Assembly (NCBI GenBank): GCA_020633675.1
Contig: JACKDE010000003.1
Span: forward strand, 1,012,359-1,076,358
Length of the DNA stretch: 64,000 nucleotides
Reading direction: 5' to 3'
DNA from: Deferribacteres bacterium
Lineage (GTDB): Bacteria > Zhuqueibacterota > Zhuqueibacteria > Zhuqueibacterales > Geothermadaptataceae
The position numbers were made by a program, and so were the translations under genes. The notes below the pieces were generated by a model. The model did no database searches, was not told the DNA's origin, and was given only the letters and a program-made list of their open reading frames with translations. Positions 34,322 to 43,110 of the stretch are shown piece after piece (position 1 is the first letter of the stretch; the number at the start of each line of letters is the position of its first letter).

Positions 34322-35578
34322 ATGAAAAGGACTTCATCGATGAAAAAATTCAATATAGCTGTGAGCTTGCTGGCGATGCTTGCCTTGCAGGCGGGTGCGC
34401 CAGAAACTGGTTTTTCACAAGATAAAATTCCGGATGCTGTCGCTGAAATTTTTGACAACCGGTGTGCTTTTTCCGGGTGTCATGTTGCCAATTCACCGGA
34501 TACCGATTTGGACTTAACCGAAAAAGCGGCTTTCGGCGCCCTGGTCAACCAAAAAAGTGTCGATCTTGAAGATATGTTCCTGGTGCAACCGGGAGATTAC
34601 AAAAAGAGCTATCTTTTCTGGAAGCTCATGGGCATCGATGGCATCAAGGGCGATCGAATGCCACCGAAAGGCGATCAGCCATTATCCAAGAAACAGTTGC
34701 AGACGATCGCCAAATGGATCAAATCCCTGCCCAAAAGCACCAACATCCAGCCGCGTCAAAGGCAGACCAAGCCATCCTTCCCAGGGCTTTCCACCGGTAG
34801 CCTGCAAACAGCGCAGACCGTGAACACCGGCAGCTTTTCCTATCGAATCGCGCACCGCTGGATGGGTAGAATCGATGCCGGATTCGGTCAGTTTTTCGGC
34901 CTGGATGCCGGTGCCCACGTTCTAACCGAGTTCTCTTTTCCGTTGTCGGATCGCCTTAGTTTTACGGCTGGACGCTCCGGCTCGAATGCAACTTTTGTAT
35001 TCAACGGCAAATGGAAAATTTTGCAGCAGGCCACTGCGCCGATTTCCATGGCGCTTGTAGCCGGTGTCGACTGGATCACGCTCAGGCAAATCAGCGATCC
35101 CAATAATCCGGCGCAGCTTCTCAGCCGTGCCAGCTCGCAGCGCTTTGCCTGGTACGGCCAGTTGGCCATTGAGAGGCAGCTCTCCAGAAAGCTGGCTGTG
35201 TTGTTCAATCCGGGCCTGCTGCTGAATGGCAACGTGACGCTTGCCAACGAAGATGCGGTTGTCTGTCTCGCTTTTGCCGGAAAATTCAATTTAAGTCGGC
35301 GTGTTTCGGTCTTTTTCGAGATGGCGCCGGTAGTGGCAGGATCGAATACTGTGTTGCCGGTCGGCGGAACCGCGATCAAAATTGGCCAGCCGCGCATTTA
35401 TGACGCCTTCACTTTTGGGCTTGAACACAGTATCGGCGGGCATGTGTTTCACCTCTATGCGACCAATTCACTCGGGCTGACACCGAGCCAGGTGATGAGT
35501 GGCGGCAATTTGGATTTTCTGAACGGTGGATTGCGACTGGGATTCAATATCTATCGCGCCATGCGTCTCGGCTGGTGA
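34322..35578 (+). CDS. cytochrome c domain fused to a DUF5777 outer-membrane barrel
   Basis: 418 residues from ATG at 34322 with AGGA upstream; the ATG at 34340 (MKKFNIAVSLLAML) is an equally good signal-peptide start. A planctomycete-type cytochrome c domain comes first (about 35-135): IFDNRCAFSGCHVAN with a C-x4-CH motif, VQPGDYKKSYLFWKLMG, DRMPPKGDQPLSKKQLQTIAKWI. After a Pro/Gln linker comes a DUF5777 barrel (TGSFSYRIAHRWMGRIDAGFGQFFGLD, FEHSIGGHVFHLYATNS-like segment, GGLRLGFNIYRAMRLGW). The barrel ends with a C-terminal Trp. A heme domain tethered to a barrel would place one redox centre at the outer membrane. Confidence 0.87.
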   Translation: MKRTSSMKKFNIAVSLLAMLALQAGAPETGFSQDKIPDAVAEIFDNRCAFSGCHVANSPDTDLDLTEKAAFGALVNQKSVDLEDMFLVQPGDYKKSYLFWKLMGIDGIKGDRMPPKGDQPLSKKQLQTIAKWIKSLPKSTNIQPRQRQTKPSFPGLSTGSLQTAQTVNTGSFSYRIAHRWMGRIDAGFGQFFGLDAGAHVLTEFSFPLSDRLSFTAGRSGSNATFVFNGKWKILQQATAPISMALVAGVDWITLRQISDPNNPAQLLSRASSQRFAWYGQLAIERQLSRKLAVLFNPGLLLNGNVTLANEDAVVCLAFAGKFNLSRRVSVFFEMAPVVAGSNTVLPVGGTAIKIGQPRIYDAFTFGLEHSIGGHVFHLYATNSLGLTPSQVMSGGNLDFLNGGLRLGFNIYRAMRLGW

Positions 35579-35592
35579 GCAGGCCGAGACGC
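35563..35592. terminator. hairpin overlapping the stop of the cytochrome-barrel gene
   Basis: GCGTCTCGGC (35563-35572) pairs perfectly with GCCGAGACGC (35583-35592). The loop contains the stop codon. There is no T run after it on the plus strand (GAAAAAC instead), so it may be a weak terminator or an mRNA-stabilising stem. A second inverted repeat, CCACTCATC (35637-35645) / GATGAGTGG (35672-35680), lies in the same convergent gap. Confidence 0.45.
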
Positions 35593-35706
35593 GAAAAACA
35601 GCCACCATCACGCAAACGACGCCGAGTAGAACCAGACCACTCATCCGCCTGCATGTGCAAAATCATATTGCGATGAGTGGATCTGTACTGCTTTGGCGAA
35701 GATTCG

Positions 35707-38529
35707 TTATTCAGCAATCGGAATGGGATCGCCGAAACCAAGCTGCTTCAATCTTTCCATTTGTGTGGCCGCATCGCCGACAACGAGATAAATCATTTTG
35801 TTCGGATCGACATATTTTTTTGCCAGGTCTTTGATACGATTGACCGTCATGGACTTGACGATGGCTTCCCGCTGCTTGACATAATCGTACCGCCAACCAT
35901 AAGCGCTGATGTTTTCCAACATATTCAGCTTTGAAGCATGGGTTTCAAATGCCCTGGCATTGCTTTTTAGCTGAAAGCTTTTGGTGGTTTGCAAATCGGT
36001 TTCGCTGAAACCATCAGCATAATTCTGCAAAATATCTTTCACGAGCTGCGCAGCTTCAAGGGTGACGTTCGATCTGACAGCGCTCGAAATCGTAAACGGG
36101 CCGCGAATACCGGTTCCACTGAAAAATGAGCCGATGCCATAAGTATAGCCCTTGCCTTCCCGCAATTCCTGCGTCAGCTGCGAAGCAAAGCCGCCACCGC
36201 CAAGAATGTAGTTCATGACCGTAGCCGGAAAATAGTCATCATCGGTTTCAGCCAGTGCCGGATAACCAAAACGAAATACGGACTGCTTGGCGCCTGGCAC
36301 ATCGTAAAAATAGACTTTCGAAGTGGCGGGCGCGGCAGCAATTTTGTAGCTCGGAAATGTGACTGTTTTTTTCTGCCAACTTGTTTCGATTGTACCAAGC
36401 GATTGCAGCACCTGGTTTTTGGAAACGGCGCCAACAATGTGAAAATTGGTGATCGAAGGTGAAAAGTTCGCTGCATAATAGGCACGCAGGTCATCGAGCG
36501 CTATTTTCCCCACGGATGCCAAATTGCCAAGTGTGTTGTTCGAAAGGATGTGCTCTTTGCCGTAAATCAACCCATTGTAAGCATTGGTCGCGATGCTGTT
36601 GGGATTGGCCCGCTGCTGTTTGATCCGGCTGATAGTGCTCTGTTTGCTCAGTGCAAACTCCTTCTCGTCCCAGCGTGGTTGAAGCAGGATTTCCTCGACC
36701 AGCGCCATGGTTTTGAGATAGTTGCGCGCCAATGTGTTGCCGGAGATTTCCATGGTCTCGCGGTTGGCAGAAACATCGATAGTTGCGCCAAGCTCTTCGA
36801 TGGCTTCTTCCAATTCCTGGGGCGTTTTTTGGGCGGTGCCTTTCATCAACAGCTCAGCCACCAGGTTTGCGACACCGACTTTTCCGGGCTGATCCAAAAG
36901 CAGGCCGCCCTTCAGTACAAAATTAAACCGCACCAGCGGTACTTCGCGATTTTCGATACCATAGATTTTCAGGCCGTTCGCCAACTGTGCCTGCCACACC
37001 TCCGGAATTTTCGCATCAGGGCTCTCGCCGTATGGCGGTTCAACAGTGCGATCAAAACTCGATGGTGTTCTTTCATAAGTCGCCTGCTGGCTTGGGTCGA
37101 ACGCTTCTTCGACCCCCTGCACAATTTGCTCTTCCACGATCTCCGCTTTTTGCGATCCATGCAGAACGAGATGAGCCTGGCCTTTTGGCACGAAGCTGGT
37201 CGCGACAAAATGCTTGCCCTTGAGATACTGGTTGTAGACGCGCATCACATCTTCTTTGCTAACCGCCAGGATATTCTTGACGTCCTGGTTGATAAAACCG
37301 GGATCACCTGCAAAAATATTATATTGTGCGAGCTGAAAAGCTTTCCCCAACACACTCGAGAGCCGGTTATAGTAGGCGGTTTCCTGGCCTGCTTTTATGC
37401 GAGCGAGGTCTTTTTCTGAAAAACCATCCTTTTCAAACCTGGTAAACGCTGCGTCGATTGCCGCTTTCACATCATTCAGATCGATCCCTTCGAATGCCCG
37501 AATCCGCAAAATGTATTCACCCGCAAGTTCCGAGTTGCGGTCAAACATGCTGACATTTGAAGTCAACTGCTTTTCTTCGACCAGCACTTTGTAGAATGGC
37601 GCTTTCTTGCCCTGCGACAAGAGCTGCGCCAGCACAGCCAACGGGTAAGAATCGGGATGGTATTGCGGCACGCCGGGCCAAGTGATCGTCAGCTCCGGCA
37701 GGCGCGCAAAGTTATCTTCATGATAAAGCATCTTGGTTTCCGTCAGCACAGCCGGCCGTTTTTCGAGCGGCAGCACATCTTCGCCGCGCGGAATTTCAGC
37801 GAAATATTTCTCGACCCAATCTTTAGCTTGGGCCGTGTCAAAATCACCAGCGACGACCAGGGTAACATTGTTGGGCACATACCACCGTCTGTAAAAGTCT
37901 TTGACATCTTGCAGCGTCGCGTTCTGCAAGTCTTTCAGCGAGCCGATCACTTGCCAATTATACGGATGGTTTTGAGGGTAGAGATTCTTGTCAATGACAT
38001 AGGATGTGTGGCCATACGGATTGTTATCGTAGCTCTGGCGCTTTTCATTTTTAACCACCTGCTTTTCCTTTGCCAGCACCGGCTCGGTCACGGTGTTGAT
38101 AAAGAATCCGAGTTTGTCTGCTTCCGCCCAGAGCATTTTTTCCAACGCATCATTGGGTACGGTCTGAAAATAATTGGTACGGTCACGGCTGGTTGAACCA
38201 TTGGCGCCGGAGCCACCGATGCGTGCGCTCAGCTTGTCCAGCCCACCTTTACCCAAATTTTCCGATTCGAGAAACAGAAGGTGCTCGAACAGGTGTGCGA
38301 ATCCTGTGCGGCCCGCTTTTTCCCGCGCGGAACCAACATGACTGGTTAGGGCCACTGCGACCACCGGATCCGACCGGTCGATATGAAAAACAACCTGCAG
38401 TCCATTGCTTAAAGTGAACCTCTCGAATTGAACTGAAAAATCGGTTTGGCTAAAGAGCGGATTTGAGCAGACAATAAAAGCAAAAATAACATAGCCTGCT
38501 TTCATTGCAACGGCATGCATCCTGTTCAT
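35707..38529 (-). CDS. M16-family zinc metallopeptidase, two-lobed
   Basis: 940 residues from ATG at 38529, with AAAGG about 10 bases upstream. Signal segment VAMKAGYVIFAFIVCSNPLFSQ. The N-terminal half has the inverted zinc motif HLFEHLLF (H-x-x-E-H), with the distal Glu region about 70-80 residues later (LEKMLWAEADKLG). The C-terminal half is the non-catalytic paralogous domain (VRFNFVLKGGLLLDQPGKVGVANLVAELL), as in pitrilysin-like pairs fused in one chain, plus the R/Y substrate-binding pair region (YILGGGGFASQLTQELREGKGYTYGIGSFF). Probably periplasmic peptide degradation. It is the last gene of the polysaccharide run 44280-35707, 135 bases after the beta-helix gene. Confidence 0.93.
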   Translation of the reverse strand: MNRMHAVAMKAGYVIFAFIVCSNPLFSQTDFSVQFERFTLSNGLQVVFHIDRSDPVVAVALTSHVGSAREKAGRTGFAHLFEHLLFLESENLGKGGLDKLSARIGGSGANGSTSRDRTNYFQTVPNDALEKMLWAEADKLGFFINTVTEPVLAKEKQVVKNEKRQSYDNNPYGHTSYVIDKNLYPQNHPYNWQVIGSLKDLQNATLQDVKDFYRRWYVPNNVTLVVAGDFDTAQAKDWVEKYFAEIPRGEDVLPLEKRPAVLTETKMLYHEDNFARLPELTITWPGVPQYHPDSYPLAVLAQLLSQGKKAPFYKVLVEEKQLTSNVSMFDRNSELAGEYILRIRAFEGIDLNDVKAAIDAAFTRFEKDGFSEKDLARIKAGQETAYYNRLSSVLGKAFQLAQYNIFAGDPGFINQDVKNILAVSKEDVMRVYNQYLKGKHFVATSFVPKGQAHLVLHGSQKAEIVEEQIVQGVEEAFDPSQQATYERTPSSFDRTVEPPYGESPDAKIPEVWQAQLANGLKIYGIENREVPLVRFNFVLKGGLLLDQPGKVGVANLVAELLMKGTAQKTPQELEEAIEELGATIDVSANRETMEISGNTLARNYLKTMALVEEILLQPRWDEKEFALSKQSTISRIKQQRANPNSIATNAYNGLIYGKEHILSNNTLGNLASVGKIALDDLRAYYAANFSPSITNFHIVGAVSKNQVLQSLGTIETSWQKKTVTFPSYKIAAAPATSKVYFYDVPGAKQSVFRFGYPALAETDDDYFPATVMNYILGGGGFASQLTQELREGKGYTYGIGSFFSGTGIRGPFTISSAVRSNVTLEAAQLVKDILQNYADGFSETDLQTTKSFQLKSNARAFETHASKLNMLENISAYGWRYDYVKQREAIVKSMTVNRIKDLAKKYVDPNKMIYLVVGDAATQMERLKQLGFGDPIPIAE

Positions 38530-38664
38530 TTTCAAGGGCCTTTCTGATTGGTATTAAACTCCGTTCGGAAGTATAGATATGAGACCTGTGTGCCTACTTT
38601 GGCGTTGAAAGATTTGTTGCACAAATTCTCAGTAAGCCATTTTATAAGAGACATCGACAATCCG

Positions 38665-40902
38665 CTATCGATTTGGCAACTGTTTACGGAATTCATCAAG
38701 ATAAAGGCCGATACTGTCCATCGGAACCGGGACAAAGCCGAGCTTTAAGGCTGGTGAGTTTTGATTCAGACGAAAATCTCCGTTTGCGGCGTCCGAAAAC
38801 CCCGGATCGCCTTCGATAAGTTGATTACCCGTCAGCCTGGCGACAAATTCCGTATCCGTGCGCGTAAAGACCATTCCCGTGAGTGCGTCCTTAACATCTG
38901 GCCCCCGCCAGTAACACAGGATGGAATCGGCGATCACGTTGTTTTCCATCTTCAGCAAATCGACGTCGACACCGTCTTCGATATCCAGCCACTTCTGACT
39001 CATGGAGATATTCCGGAAGACTCGGTTGTTTTTCGGGACGGCGGGCTCGTCGTCATAATAGCTGAGAAGTTCAGGGTAGCGCTCACTGTAAGGCGGCCGG
39101 TCGTAGTTGACCGCCCGCATGCTGTCGGTGAGCACATTGTAGGTGCCATCGAAGTAATATTTGGCCCATGTTGTGCCGCGCGCATCGATGTGCACCGAGG
39201 CTTCACAGTCAACAAAAATGTTGTTTTCAACCAGGTTATCCCGACCACCACCGATAAACATCGCCCGCCCGGCACGGTAAAAGATGTTGCCATAGACTGT
39301 CGTGCCGCTCATAAAATCGTCCAGATAAACGCCCATGACACCAAACAGGCCGGGGCCATGCAAATCATGAAAGTAGTTGAAACGGATTTTGTTGCCACGC
39401 CAGGTGTAATTCCTGCCGGTATGAATCGCACCGGCATCGCCGGTTTCCTGAACAATGTTAAAAATCTCGTTATATTCGATGGAATGTTCGTTACCGCCGA
39501 AATAGATCGCTTCGTGCGGTGCATCGTGAATGCGGTTGTGACTTGCGATGTTCCCCACTCCGCGTATTTGCACAGCATGTCTATAGGTCAAATTGACCCG
39601 GCTGAAACGGTAAATGTGATTGTTGGTCGCATAGTGGCGTCCGGGAGAAAGCGTCATACGATCTCCGCCGTCAAGCCGGATGCCACCGTCTCCGGTGTCA
39701 TAGATATCGCAACTGAGTACACCGTTGTCGTTGCCGCCTTGCACAATAACGCCCACATTACCGATGTTTCGAATGGTGCAGCCTGCGATCCGGTTGTGCC
39801 TGCCACCATTGATTACAATGCCGTTGCCGCGTGATCCTTCGAAAATCATACCTTCTATCGACAAATAGGAAGCGTCATCGAGCACCAGCATGGACTGATC
39901 GAGCAGGGAAACAAAGACATCGCCAGACGCAATGGCTTGTGGGGGCCAGAAGTACAGAATCCCTGTGCTGCGGTCCAGATAGTACTCGCCGGGCATGTCC
40001 AGCTCTTCCAGAATATTAAGAAAATAGAAGCGTTGTTCCTTTGTGTATCCATATTTGTAGTGTGGTTCAACGGGATAAATTGTGTGGCTCGACGTGTCGA
40101 TACGGGCTGCTCGAATTTGCGCATCAGCCCAATCCCAAGTCCAATAACCGCGCATCCAAATCTCTTGCAGCGCCCCCCAACGGCTGGGTCGTTCGCCGGG
40201 ATAGGTAAAGCGGCCGTAGTGCCGTCCTCGCGGAATGCCGTCCTTTGGCGTGTGGGTAACGCCTTTATGAAACAACTTCTCGCCGGATTGTGGTACATCT
40301 ACGATGTTTAACCAGCCGGTGTTAGGATAACGCGCCAGAGTCATCGCCCGCCCGTTAAAGAACAGCTCCAATGGCGCCGGTTGCAGCGGCAGTCCCATTC
40401 CGACGGTTTTTAACTCGCCAAAATCCCGGATACCCTGATCCCGCAGGTCCACCTGCATCACATGGTCCCTTGCAGATGAGCTCAGCCTGGCGAGAATAGG
40501 CGGATCGGTTACCGGCTTGAAGCCGGAAATTTGCTTGCCGCCGACCAAACGCACAACCTCGCCCGGGAATGCCCGCCAGCGAACCAGCCTGCCTTCCTGA
40601 CCGGAGTCTTCTTTACCGAGAACGAAGCTTTCGGAGAACGGATAGGTTCCGCCGCGAATCCAAACGGTGAGGCCCGAATGTGGAAGTTTCTGCAGCCGCG
40701 TAAAGTCACGTACTGCTTGCCGTGCCCGCTGCAAGGTGAGGAAGGGGCCATCACTTGCCGCCGGATTGGGTTGGTCCAGCTTGCCTGACCATGCATCACT
40801 GCCAGACGGTGAGACGTAAAAGGCAAACTCGGACGATTGCCCGGTGACACAGCTATGCGTAAGCACCAACCAGGATAAGCAAAAAAGCGCTATTTTTTTC
40901 AT
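38665..40902 (-). CDS. secreted right-handed parallel beta-helix protein, probable polysaccharide-active enzyme
   Basis: 745 residues from ATG at 40902 (MKKIALFCLSWLVLTHSCVTGQ; signal peptide, possibly a lipobox at HSC). The N-terminal block FYVSPSGSDAWSGKLDQPNP, then PFLTLQRARQAVRDF and WIRGGTYPFSESFVLG, is typical of beta-helix carbohydrate enzymes (GH141-like proteins share it, as I recall). The middle has many beta-helix coils (NGIVINGGRHNRIAGCTIRN, GVGNIASHNRIHDAPHEAIYFGG, VYGNIFYRAGRAMFIGGG). The C-terminal region ends NSPALKLGFVPVPMDSIGL, also usual in this group. Together with the heparinase and HGSNAT-like genes it suggests breakdown of an acidic or amino-sugar polysaccharide; the exact linkage is unknown. 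Confidence 0.83.
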   Translation of the reverse strand: MKKIALFCLSWLVLTHSCVTGQSSEFAFYVSPSGSDAWSGKLDQPNPAASDGPFLTLQRARQAVRDFTRLQKLPHSGLTVWIRGGTYPFSESFVLGKEDSGQEGRLVRWRAFPGEVVRLVGGKQISGFKPVTDPPILARLSSSARDHVMQVDLRDQGIRDFGELKTVGMGLPLQPAPLELFFNGRAMTLARYPNTGWLNIVDVPQSGEKLFHKGVTHTPKDGIPRGRHYGRFTYPGERPSRWGALQEIWMRGYWTWDWADAQIRAARIDTSSHTIYPVEPHYKYGYTKEQRFYFLNILEELDMPGEYYLDRSTGILYFWPPQAIASGDVFVSLLDQSMLVLDDASYLSIEGMIFEGSRGNGIVINGGRHNRIAGCTIRNIGNVGVIVQGGNDNGVLSCDIYDTGDGGIRLDGGDRMTLSPGRHYATNNHIYRFSRVNLTYRHAVQIRGVGNIASHNRIHDAPHEAIYFGGNEHSIEYNEIFNIVQETGDAGAIHTGRNYTWRGNKIRFNYFHDLHGPGLFGVMGVYLDDFMSGTTVYGNIFYRAGRAMFIGGGRDNLVENNIFVDCEASVHIDARGTTWAKYYFDGTYNVLTDSMRAVNYDRPPYSERYPELLSYYDDEPAVPKNNRVFRNISMSQKWLDIEDGVDVDLLKMENNVIADSILCYWRGPDVKDALTGMVFTRTDTEFVARLTGNQLIEGDPGFSDAANGDFRLNQNSPALKLGFVPVPMDSIGLYLDEFRKQLPNR

Positions 40903-40942
40903 TTGTAAGTCCCAACGCGGACGAGCCGCAGCCAAAATTTCC

Positions 40943-40995
40943 CGCGAAGGCACAAAGACTCCAGGAAAAAATTATGTGTCCTCGCGCCTTCGTGG
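40943..40995. repeat. interspersed-repeat-like imperfect inverted repeat
   Basis: CGCGAAGGCACAAAGACTCC (40943-40962) and, inverted, GTGTCCTCGCGCCTTCGTGG (40976-40995) share a CGAAGGC core and 13 of 17 aligned bases. Sequences of this 'cgaaggcacaaag' kind recur between genes of many environmental bacterial genomes, as I recall. It lies in the 178-base gap between the heparinase and beta-helix genes. Confidence 0.5.
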
Positions 40996-41080
40996 TGAAG
41001 TCATTCTTGCCCCCAAATGGCAGGTTTTGAGCATTCAAGGTCTGCCATTGCTAATTGTTTAGTTGTGAATGCATTCGAAT

Positions 41081-43063
41081 TTACTCATTGCTATAATCCA
41101 AAACCTCAAATTCAGGCAAAGCATCCTGATTAAGGATTTTCAGTTTGAGCCTTCTGTTCGCTTTCACAATTTCAACCAACCACGACTGGTCAGCATTTTG
41201 AATAGATATTTCCGGCTGTGCCGCATCCAGCATCATCGGGACACCAGCCATGATAATAAGGGCGTCTTTGGTTATATTCGTTGTGCCAACATCCACATAC
41301 TTAAACACACCAAGCGAATCCGGCAAAGGCAATTTATTGCTTTTGACCTCCACGCCAGGACTACCGGCAACCACTGCATAAAACTTTGCATGTGGACGCG
41401 CAATCGTGAAGCTGTTTAGCTCGCTATCGCACTGGGCGTTTTTGTCCCGGTTTTCTACAAACCAACGCGCTGCAAAAGAAGACGGTTGTTCAGATTTTGT
41501 CGCTTTGTCCAACACGATCAAGGCCGGCAAATCAGGAAAGACCAGCGTCGTTCGTGTCACTGATTTCACATCTTCATTCACCAGCTTGTAGGCGGGCGTT
41601 GCGTCACTGACCCAATAAGTGTAACCTGCGCGCTCGCCTGACCTGAGAATTTTTGCCGAGGCTTTGCTTTCATTGGTGCCTTCTTCGCCATGGTGGTATT
41701 GATGCCCTTCACCGTCAATCGTGAGCGTGTTATGCGCAAGAGAGGTGCGCAAAAGCCAGCCTGGCAACATGCGATTGTAGGTTGGGCGATACTGGTCCGC
41801 TAACAAGACTTCACCAGAATACTTCAAAATAATGGAATTCCGGTCGGCATGCTCATGGTTTGATGGGCCACCACTGCGCATCGCCACCACGAGATCGTCC
41901 ATTTCGTAGCCTGTGCGCGTGATGATCCAGTCAAGAGGCAGATGCTTAAAGTAGTCTTTTGTCGAAGGCGGCGTTGGTTGAATGGTTGCATCATAGTGCA
42001 CCAAAGCAAGCAGGTCATGGTGCGGTGCATAATTTTGCGCCATATACTGCGCTAAGCCGTCCCGCGATTTACGTGCAATCCAGAAACCGACAGCCGAATT
42101 CAGACTGTAGCCGGCGTCGCCAAAATTCACACTGCCGGCTGGCTCCAGGTGGTATGGCATGAGCATCGCGAGATTGTAGTCCACCATGCCCTGGTAATTT
42201 GCCGCATCAAACAGGTCGAGACCTTCCTTGCGATTCACAACTTCCAAAAAATAAATGAGATAGGTCATGGAATAGTTCAGGTAGGCAACCCCTTCATCGT
42301 AACTGCCATCCGATTCGATCAGGTCGACGAAACGAGCGTAGCTGTCCAGAAGCATTTCACGCCAGTCGTCAACGCGATCATCTTTTCCCATGAGCGTGTA
42401 CATGCCCAGCGCCATGCCGCCGGAAATCACCGCCCGGAAATTATTGTGGCCAAGAATATAGGGCCAGCGACTCATGTCCGGGACGTCGACATTCCAGGGC
42501 TGATCCGGTGCAAAGCTCCAGCCTTTTACGGTTTCGGGGTAGCGCATGCCGTAAAGCGCGCGGTAGCAGGGAACCATCCCCTTCTCCGCGATCTGGCGAA
42601 GCACTTCGGCTCGTTCTTCTGCCGACAAAAGGTCATAAATCCAGTCATAGCCGAGTGACATCCAGGCAGTCAAACGACCAGCTTGCAGAAAGCCTACTGT
42701 ATGTTTGCCATTTTCGAGGAAGAAATCCCAGCGTTTTAGCTTGAGCGTTTCCAGCATGCCCTGGCGCGCCAATTGTCCATGTTTCTTGTCACCGGTCACT
42801 GCATAAATAAACGCTTCCCGCAAAAAATTCTTATCCTTCTCGTAATCCGCTTCCAGCAAGGACTTCCAATATTCTTTAAACATTGGCAGCCTGGTATTTT
42901 CAACGATGCGGGGGATGTCAGCTTGTGAGAACAGCAGATTGTGCGGAAACGCCTCGGGATTTTCTCTGGCATAGTTCGAGCTGGGCCATTGCAGCAAAAC
43001 AAGCAACAGCAGAGCGGAACGGCTTATCATTTTGGCAAAAGAAAACAAACGAGAAAGTATCAT
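41081..43063 (-). CDS. heparinase II/III family polysaccharide lyase
   Basis: 660 residues, ATG at 43063 with AAGGAGT just upstream. Signal segment ALLLLVLLQWPSSNYA. The N-terminal part is the alpha/alpha toroid domain (GRLTAWMSLGYDWIYDLLS, WPYILGHNNFRAVISGGMALG, NFGDAGYSLNSAVGFW). The heparinase II/III beta domain has the conserved RSGGPSNHEHADRNSIILKYSG, then LLADQYRP and HNTLTIDGEGHQYHHGEEG. The Asn-His-x-His-x-Asp signature of the family is intact. It cleaves uronate-containing polysaccharides (heparin/heparan, alginate or a related glycan) by beta-elimination. It lies 47 bases downstream of the HGSNAT-like gene in one operon. Confidence 0.92.
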   Translation of the reverse strand: MILSRLFSFAKMISRSALLLLVLLQWPSSNYARENPEAFPHNLLFSQADIPRIVENTRLPMFKEYWKSLLEADYEKDKNFLREAFIYAVTGDKKHGQLARQGMLETLKLKRWDFFLENGKHTVGFLQAGRLTAWMSLGYDWIYDLLSAEERAEVLRQIAEKGMVPCYRALYGMRYPETVKGWSFAPDQPWNVDVPDMSRWPYILGHNNFRAVISGGMALGMYTLMGKDDRVDDWREMLLDSYARFVDLIESDGSYDEGVAYLNYSMTYLIYFLEVVNRKEGLDLFDAANYQGMVDYNLAMLMPYHLEPAGSVNFGDAGYSLNSAVGFWIARKSRDGLAQYMAQNYAPHHDLLALVHYDATIQPTPPSTKDYFKHLPLDWIITRTGYEMDDLVVAMRSGGPSNHEHADRNSIILKYSGEVLLADQYRPTYNRMLPGWLLRTSLAHNTLTIDGEGHQYHHGEEGTNESKASAKILRSGERAGYTYWVSDATPAYKLVNEDVKSVTRTTLVFPDLPALIVLDKATKSEQPSSFAARWFVENRDKNAQCDSELNSFTIARPHAKFYAVVAGSPGVEVKSNKLPLPDSLGVFKYVDVGTTNITKDALIIMAGVPMMLDAAQPEISIQNADQSWLVEIVKANRRLKLKILNQDALPEFEVLDYSNE

Positions 43064-43110
43064 AACACTCCTTCAATCAGTTTTATAAAATGTGATAACT
43101 CTTCTGCCCC

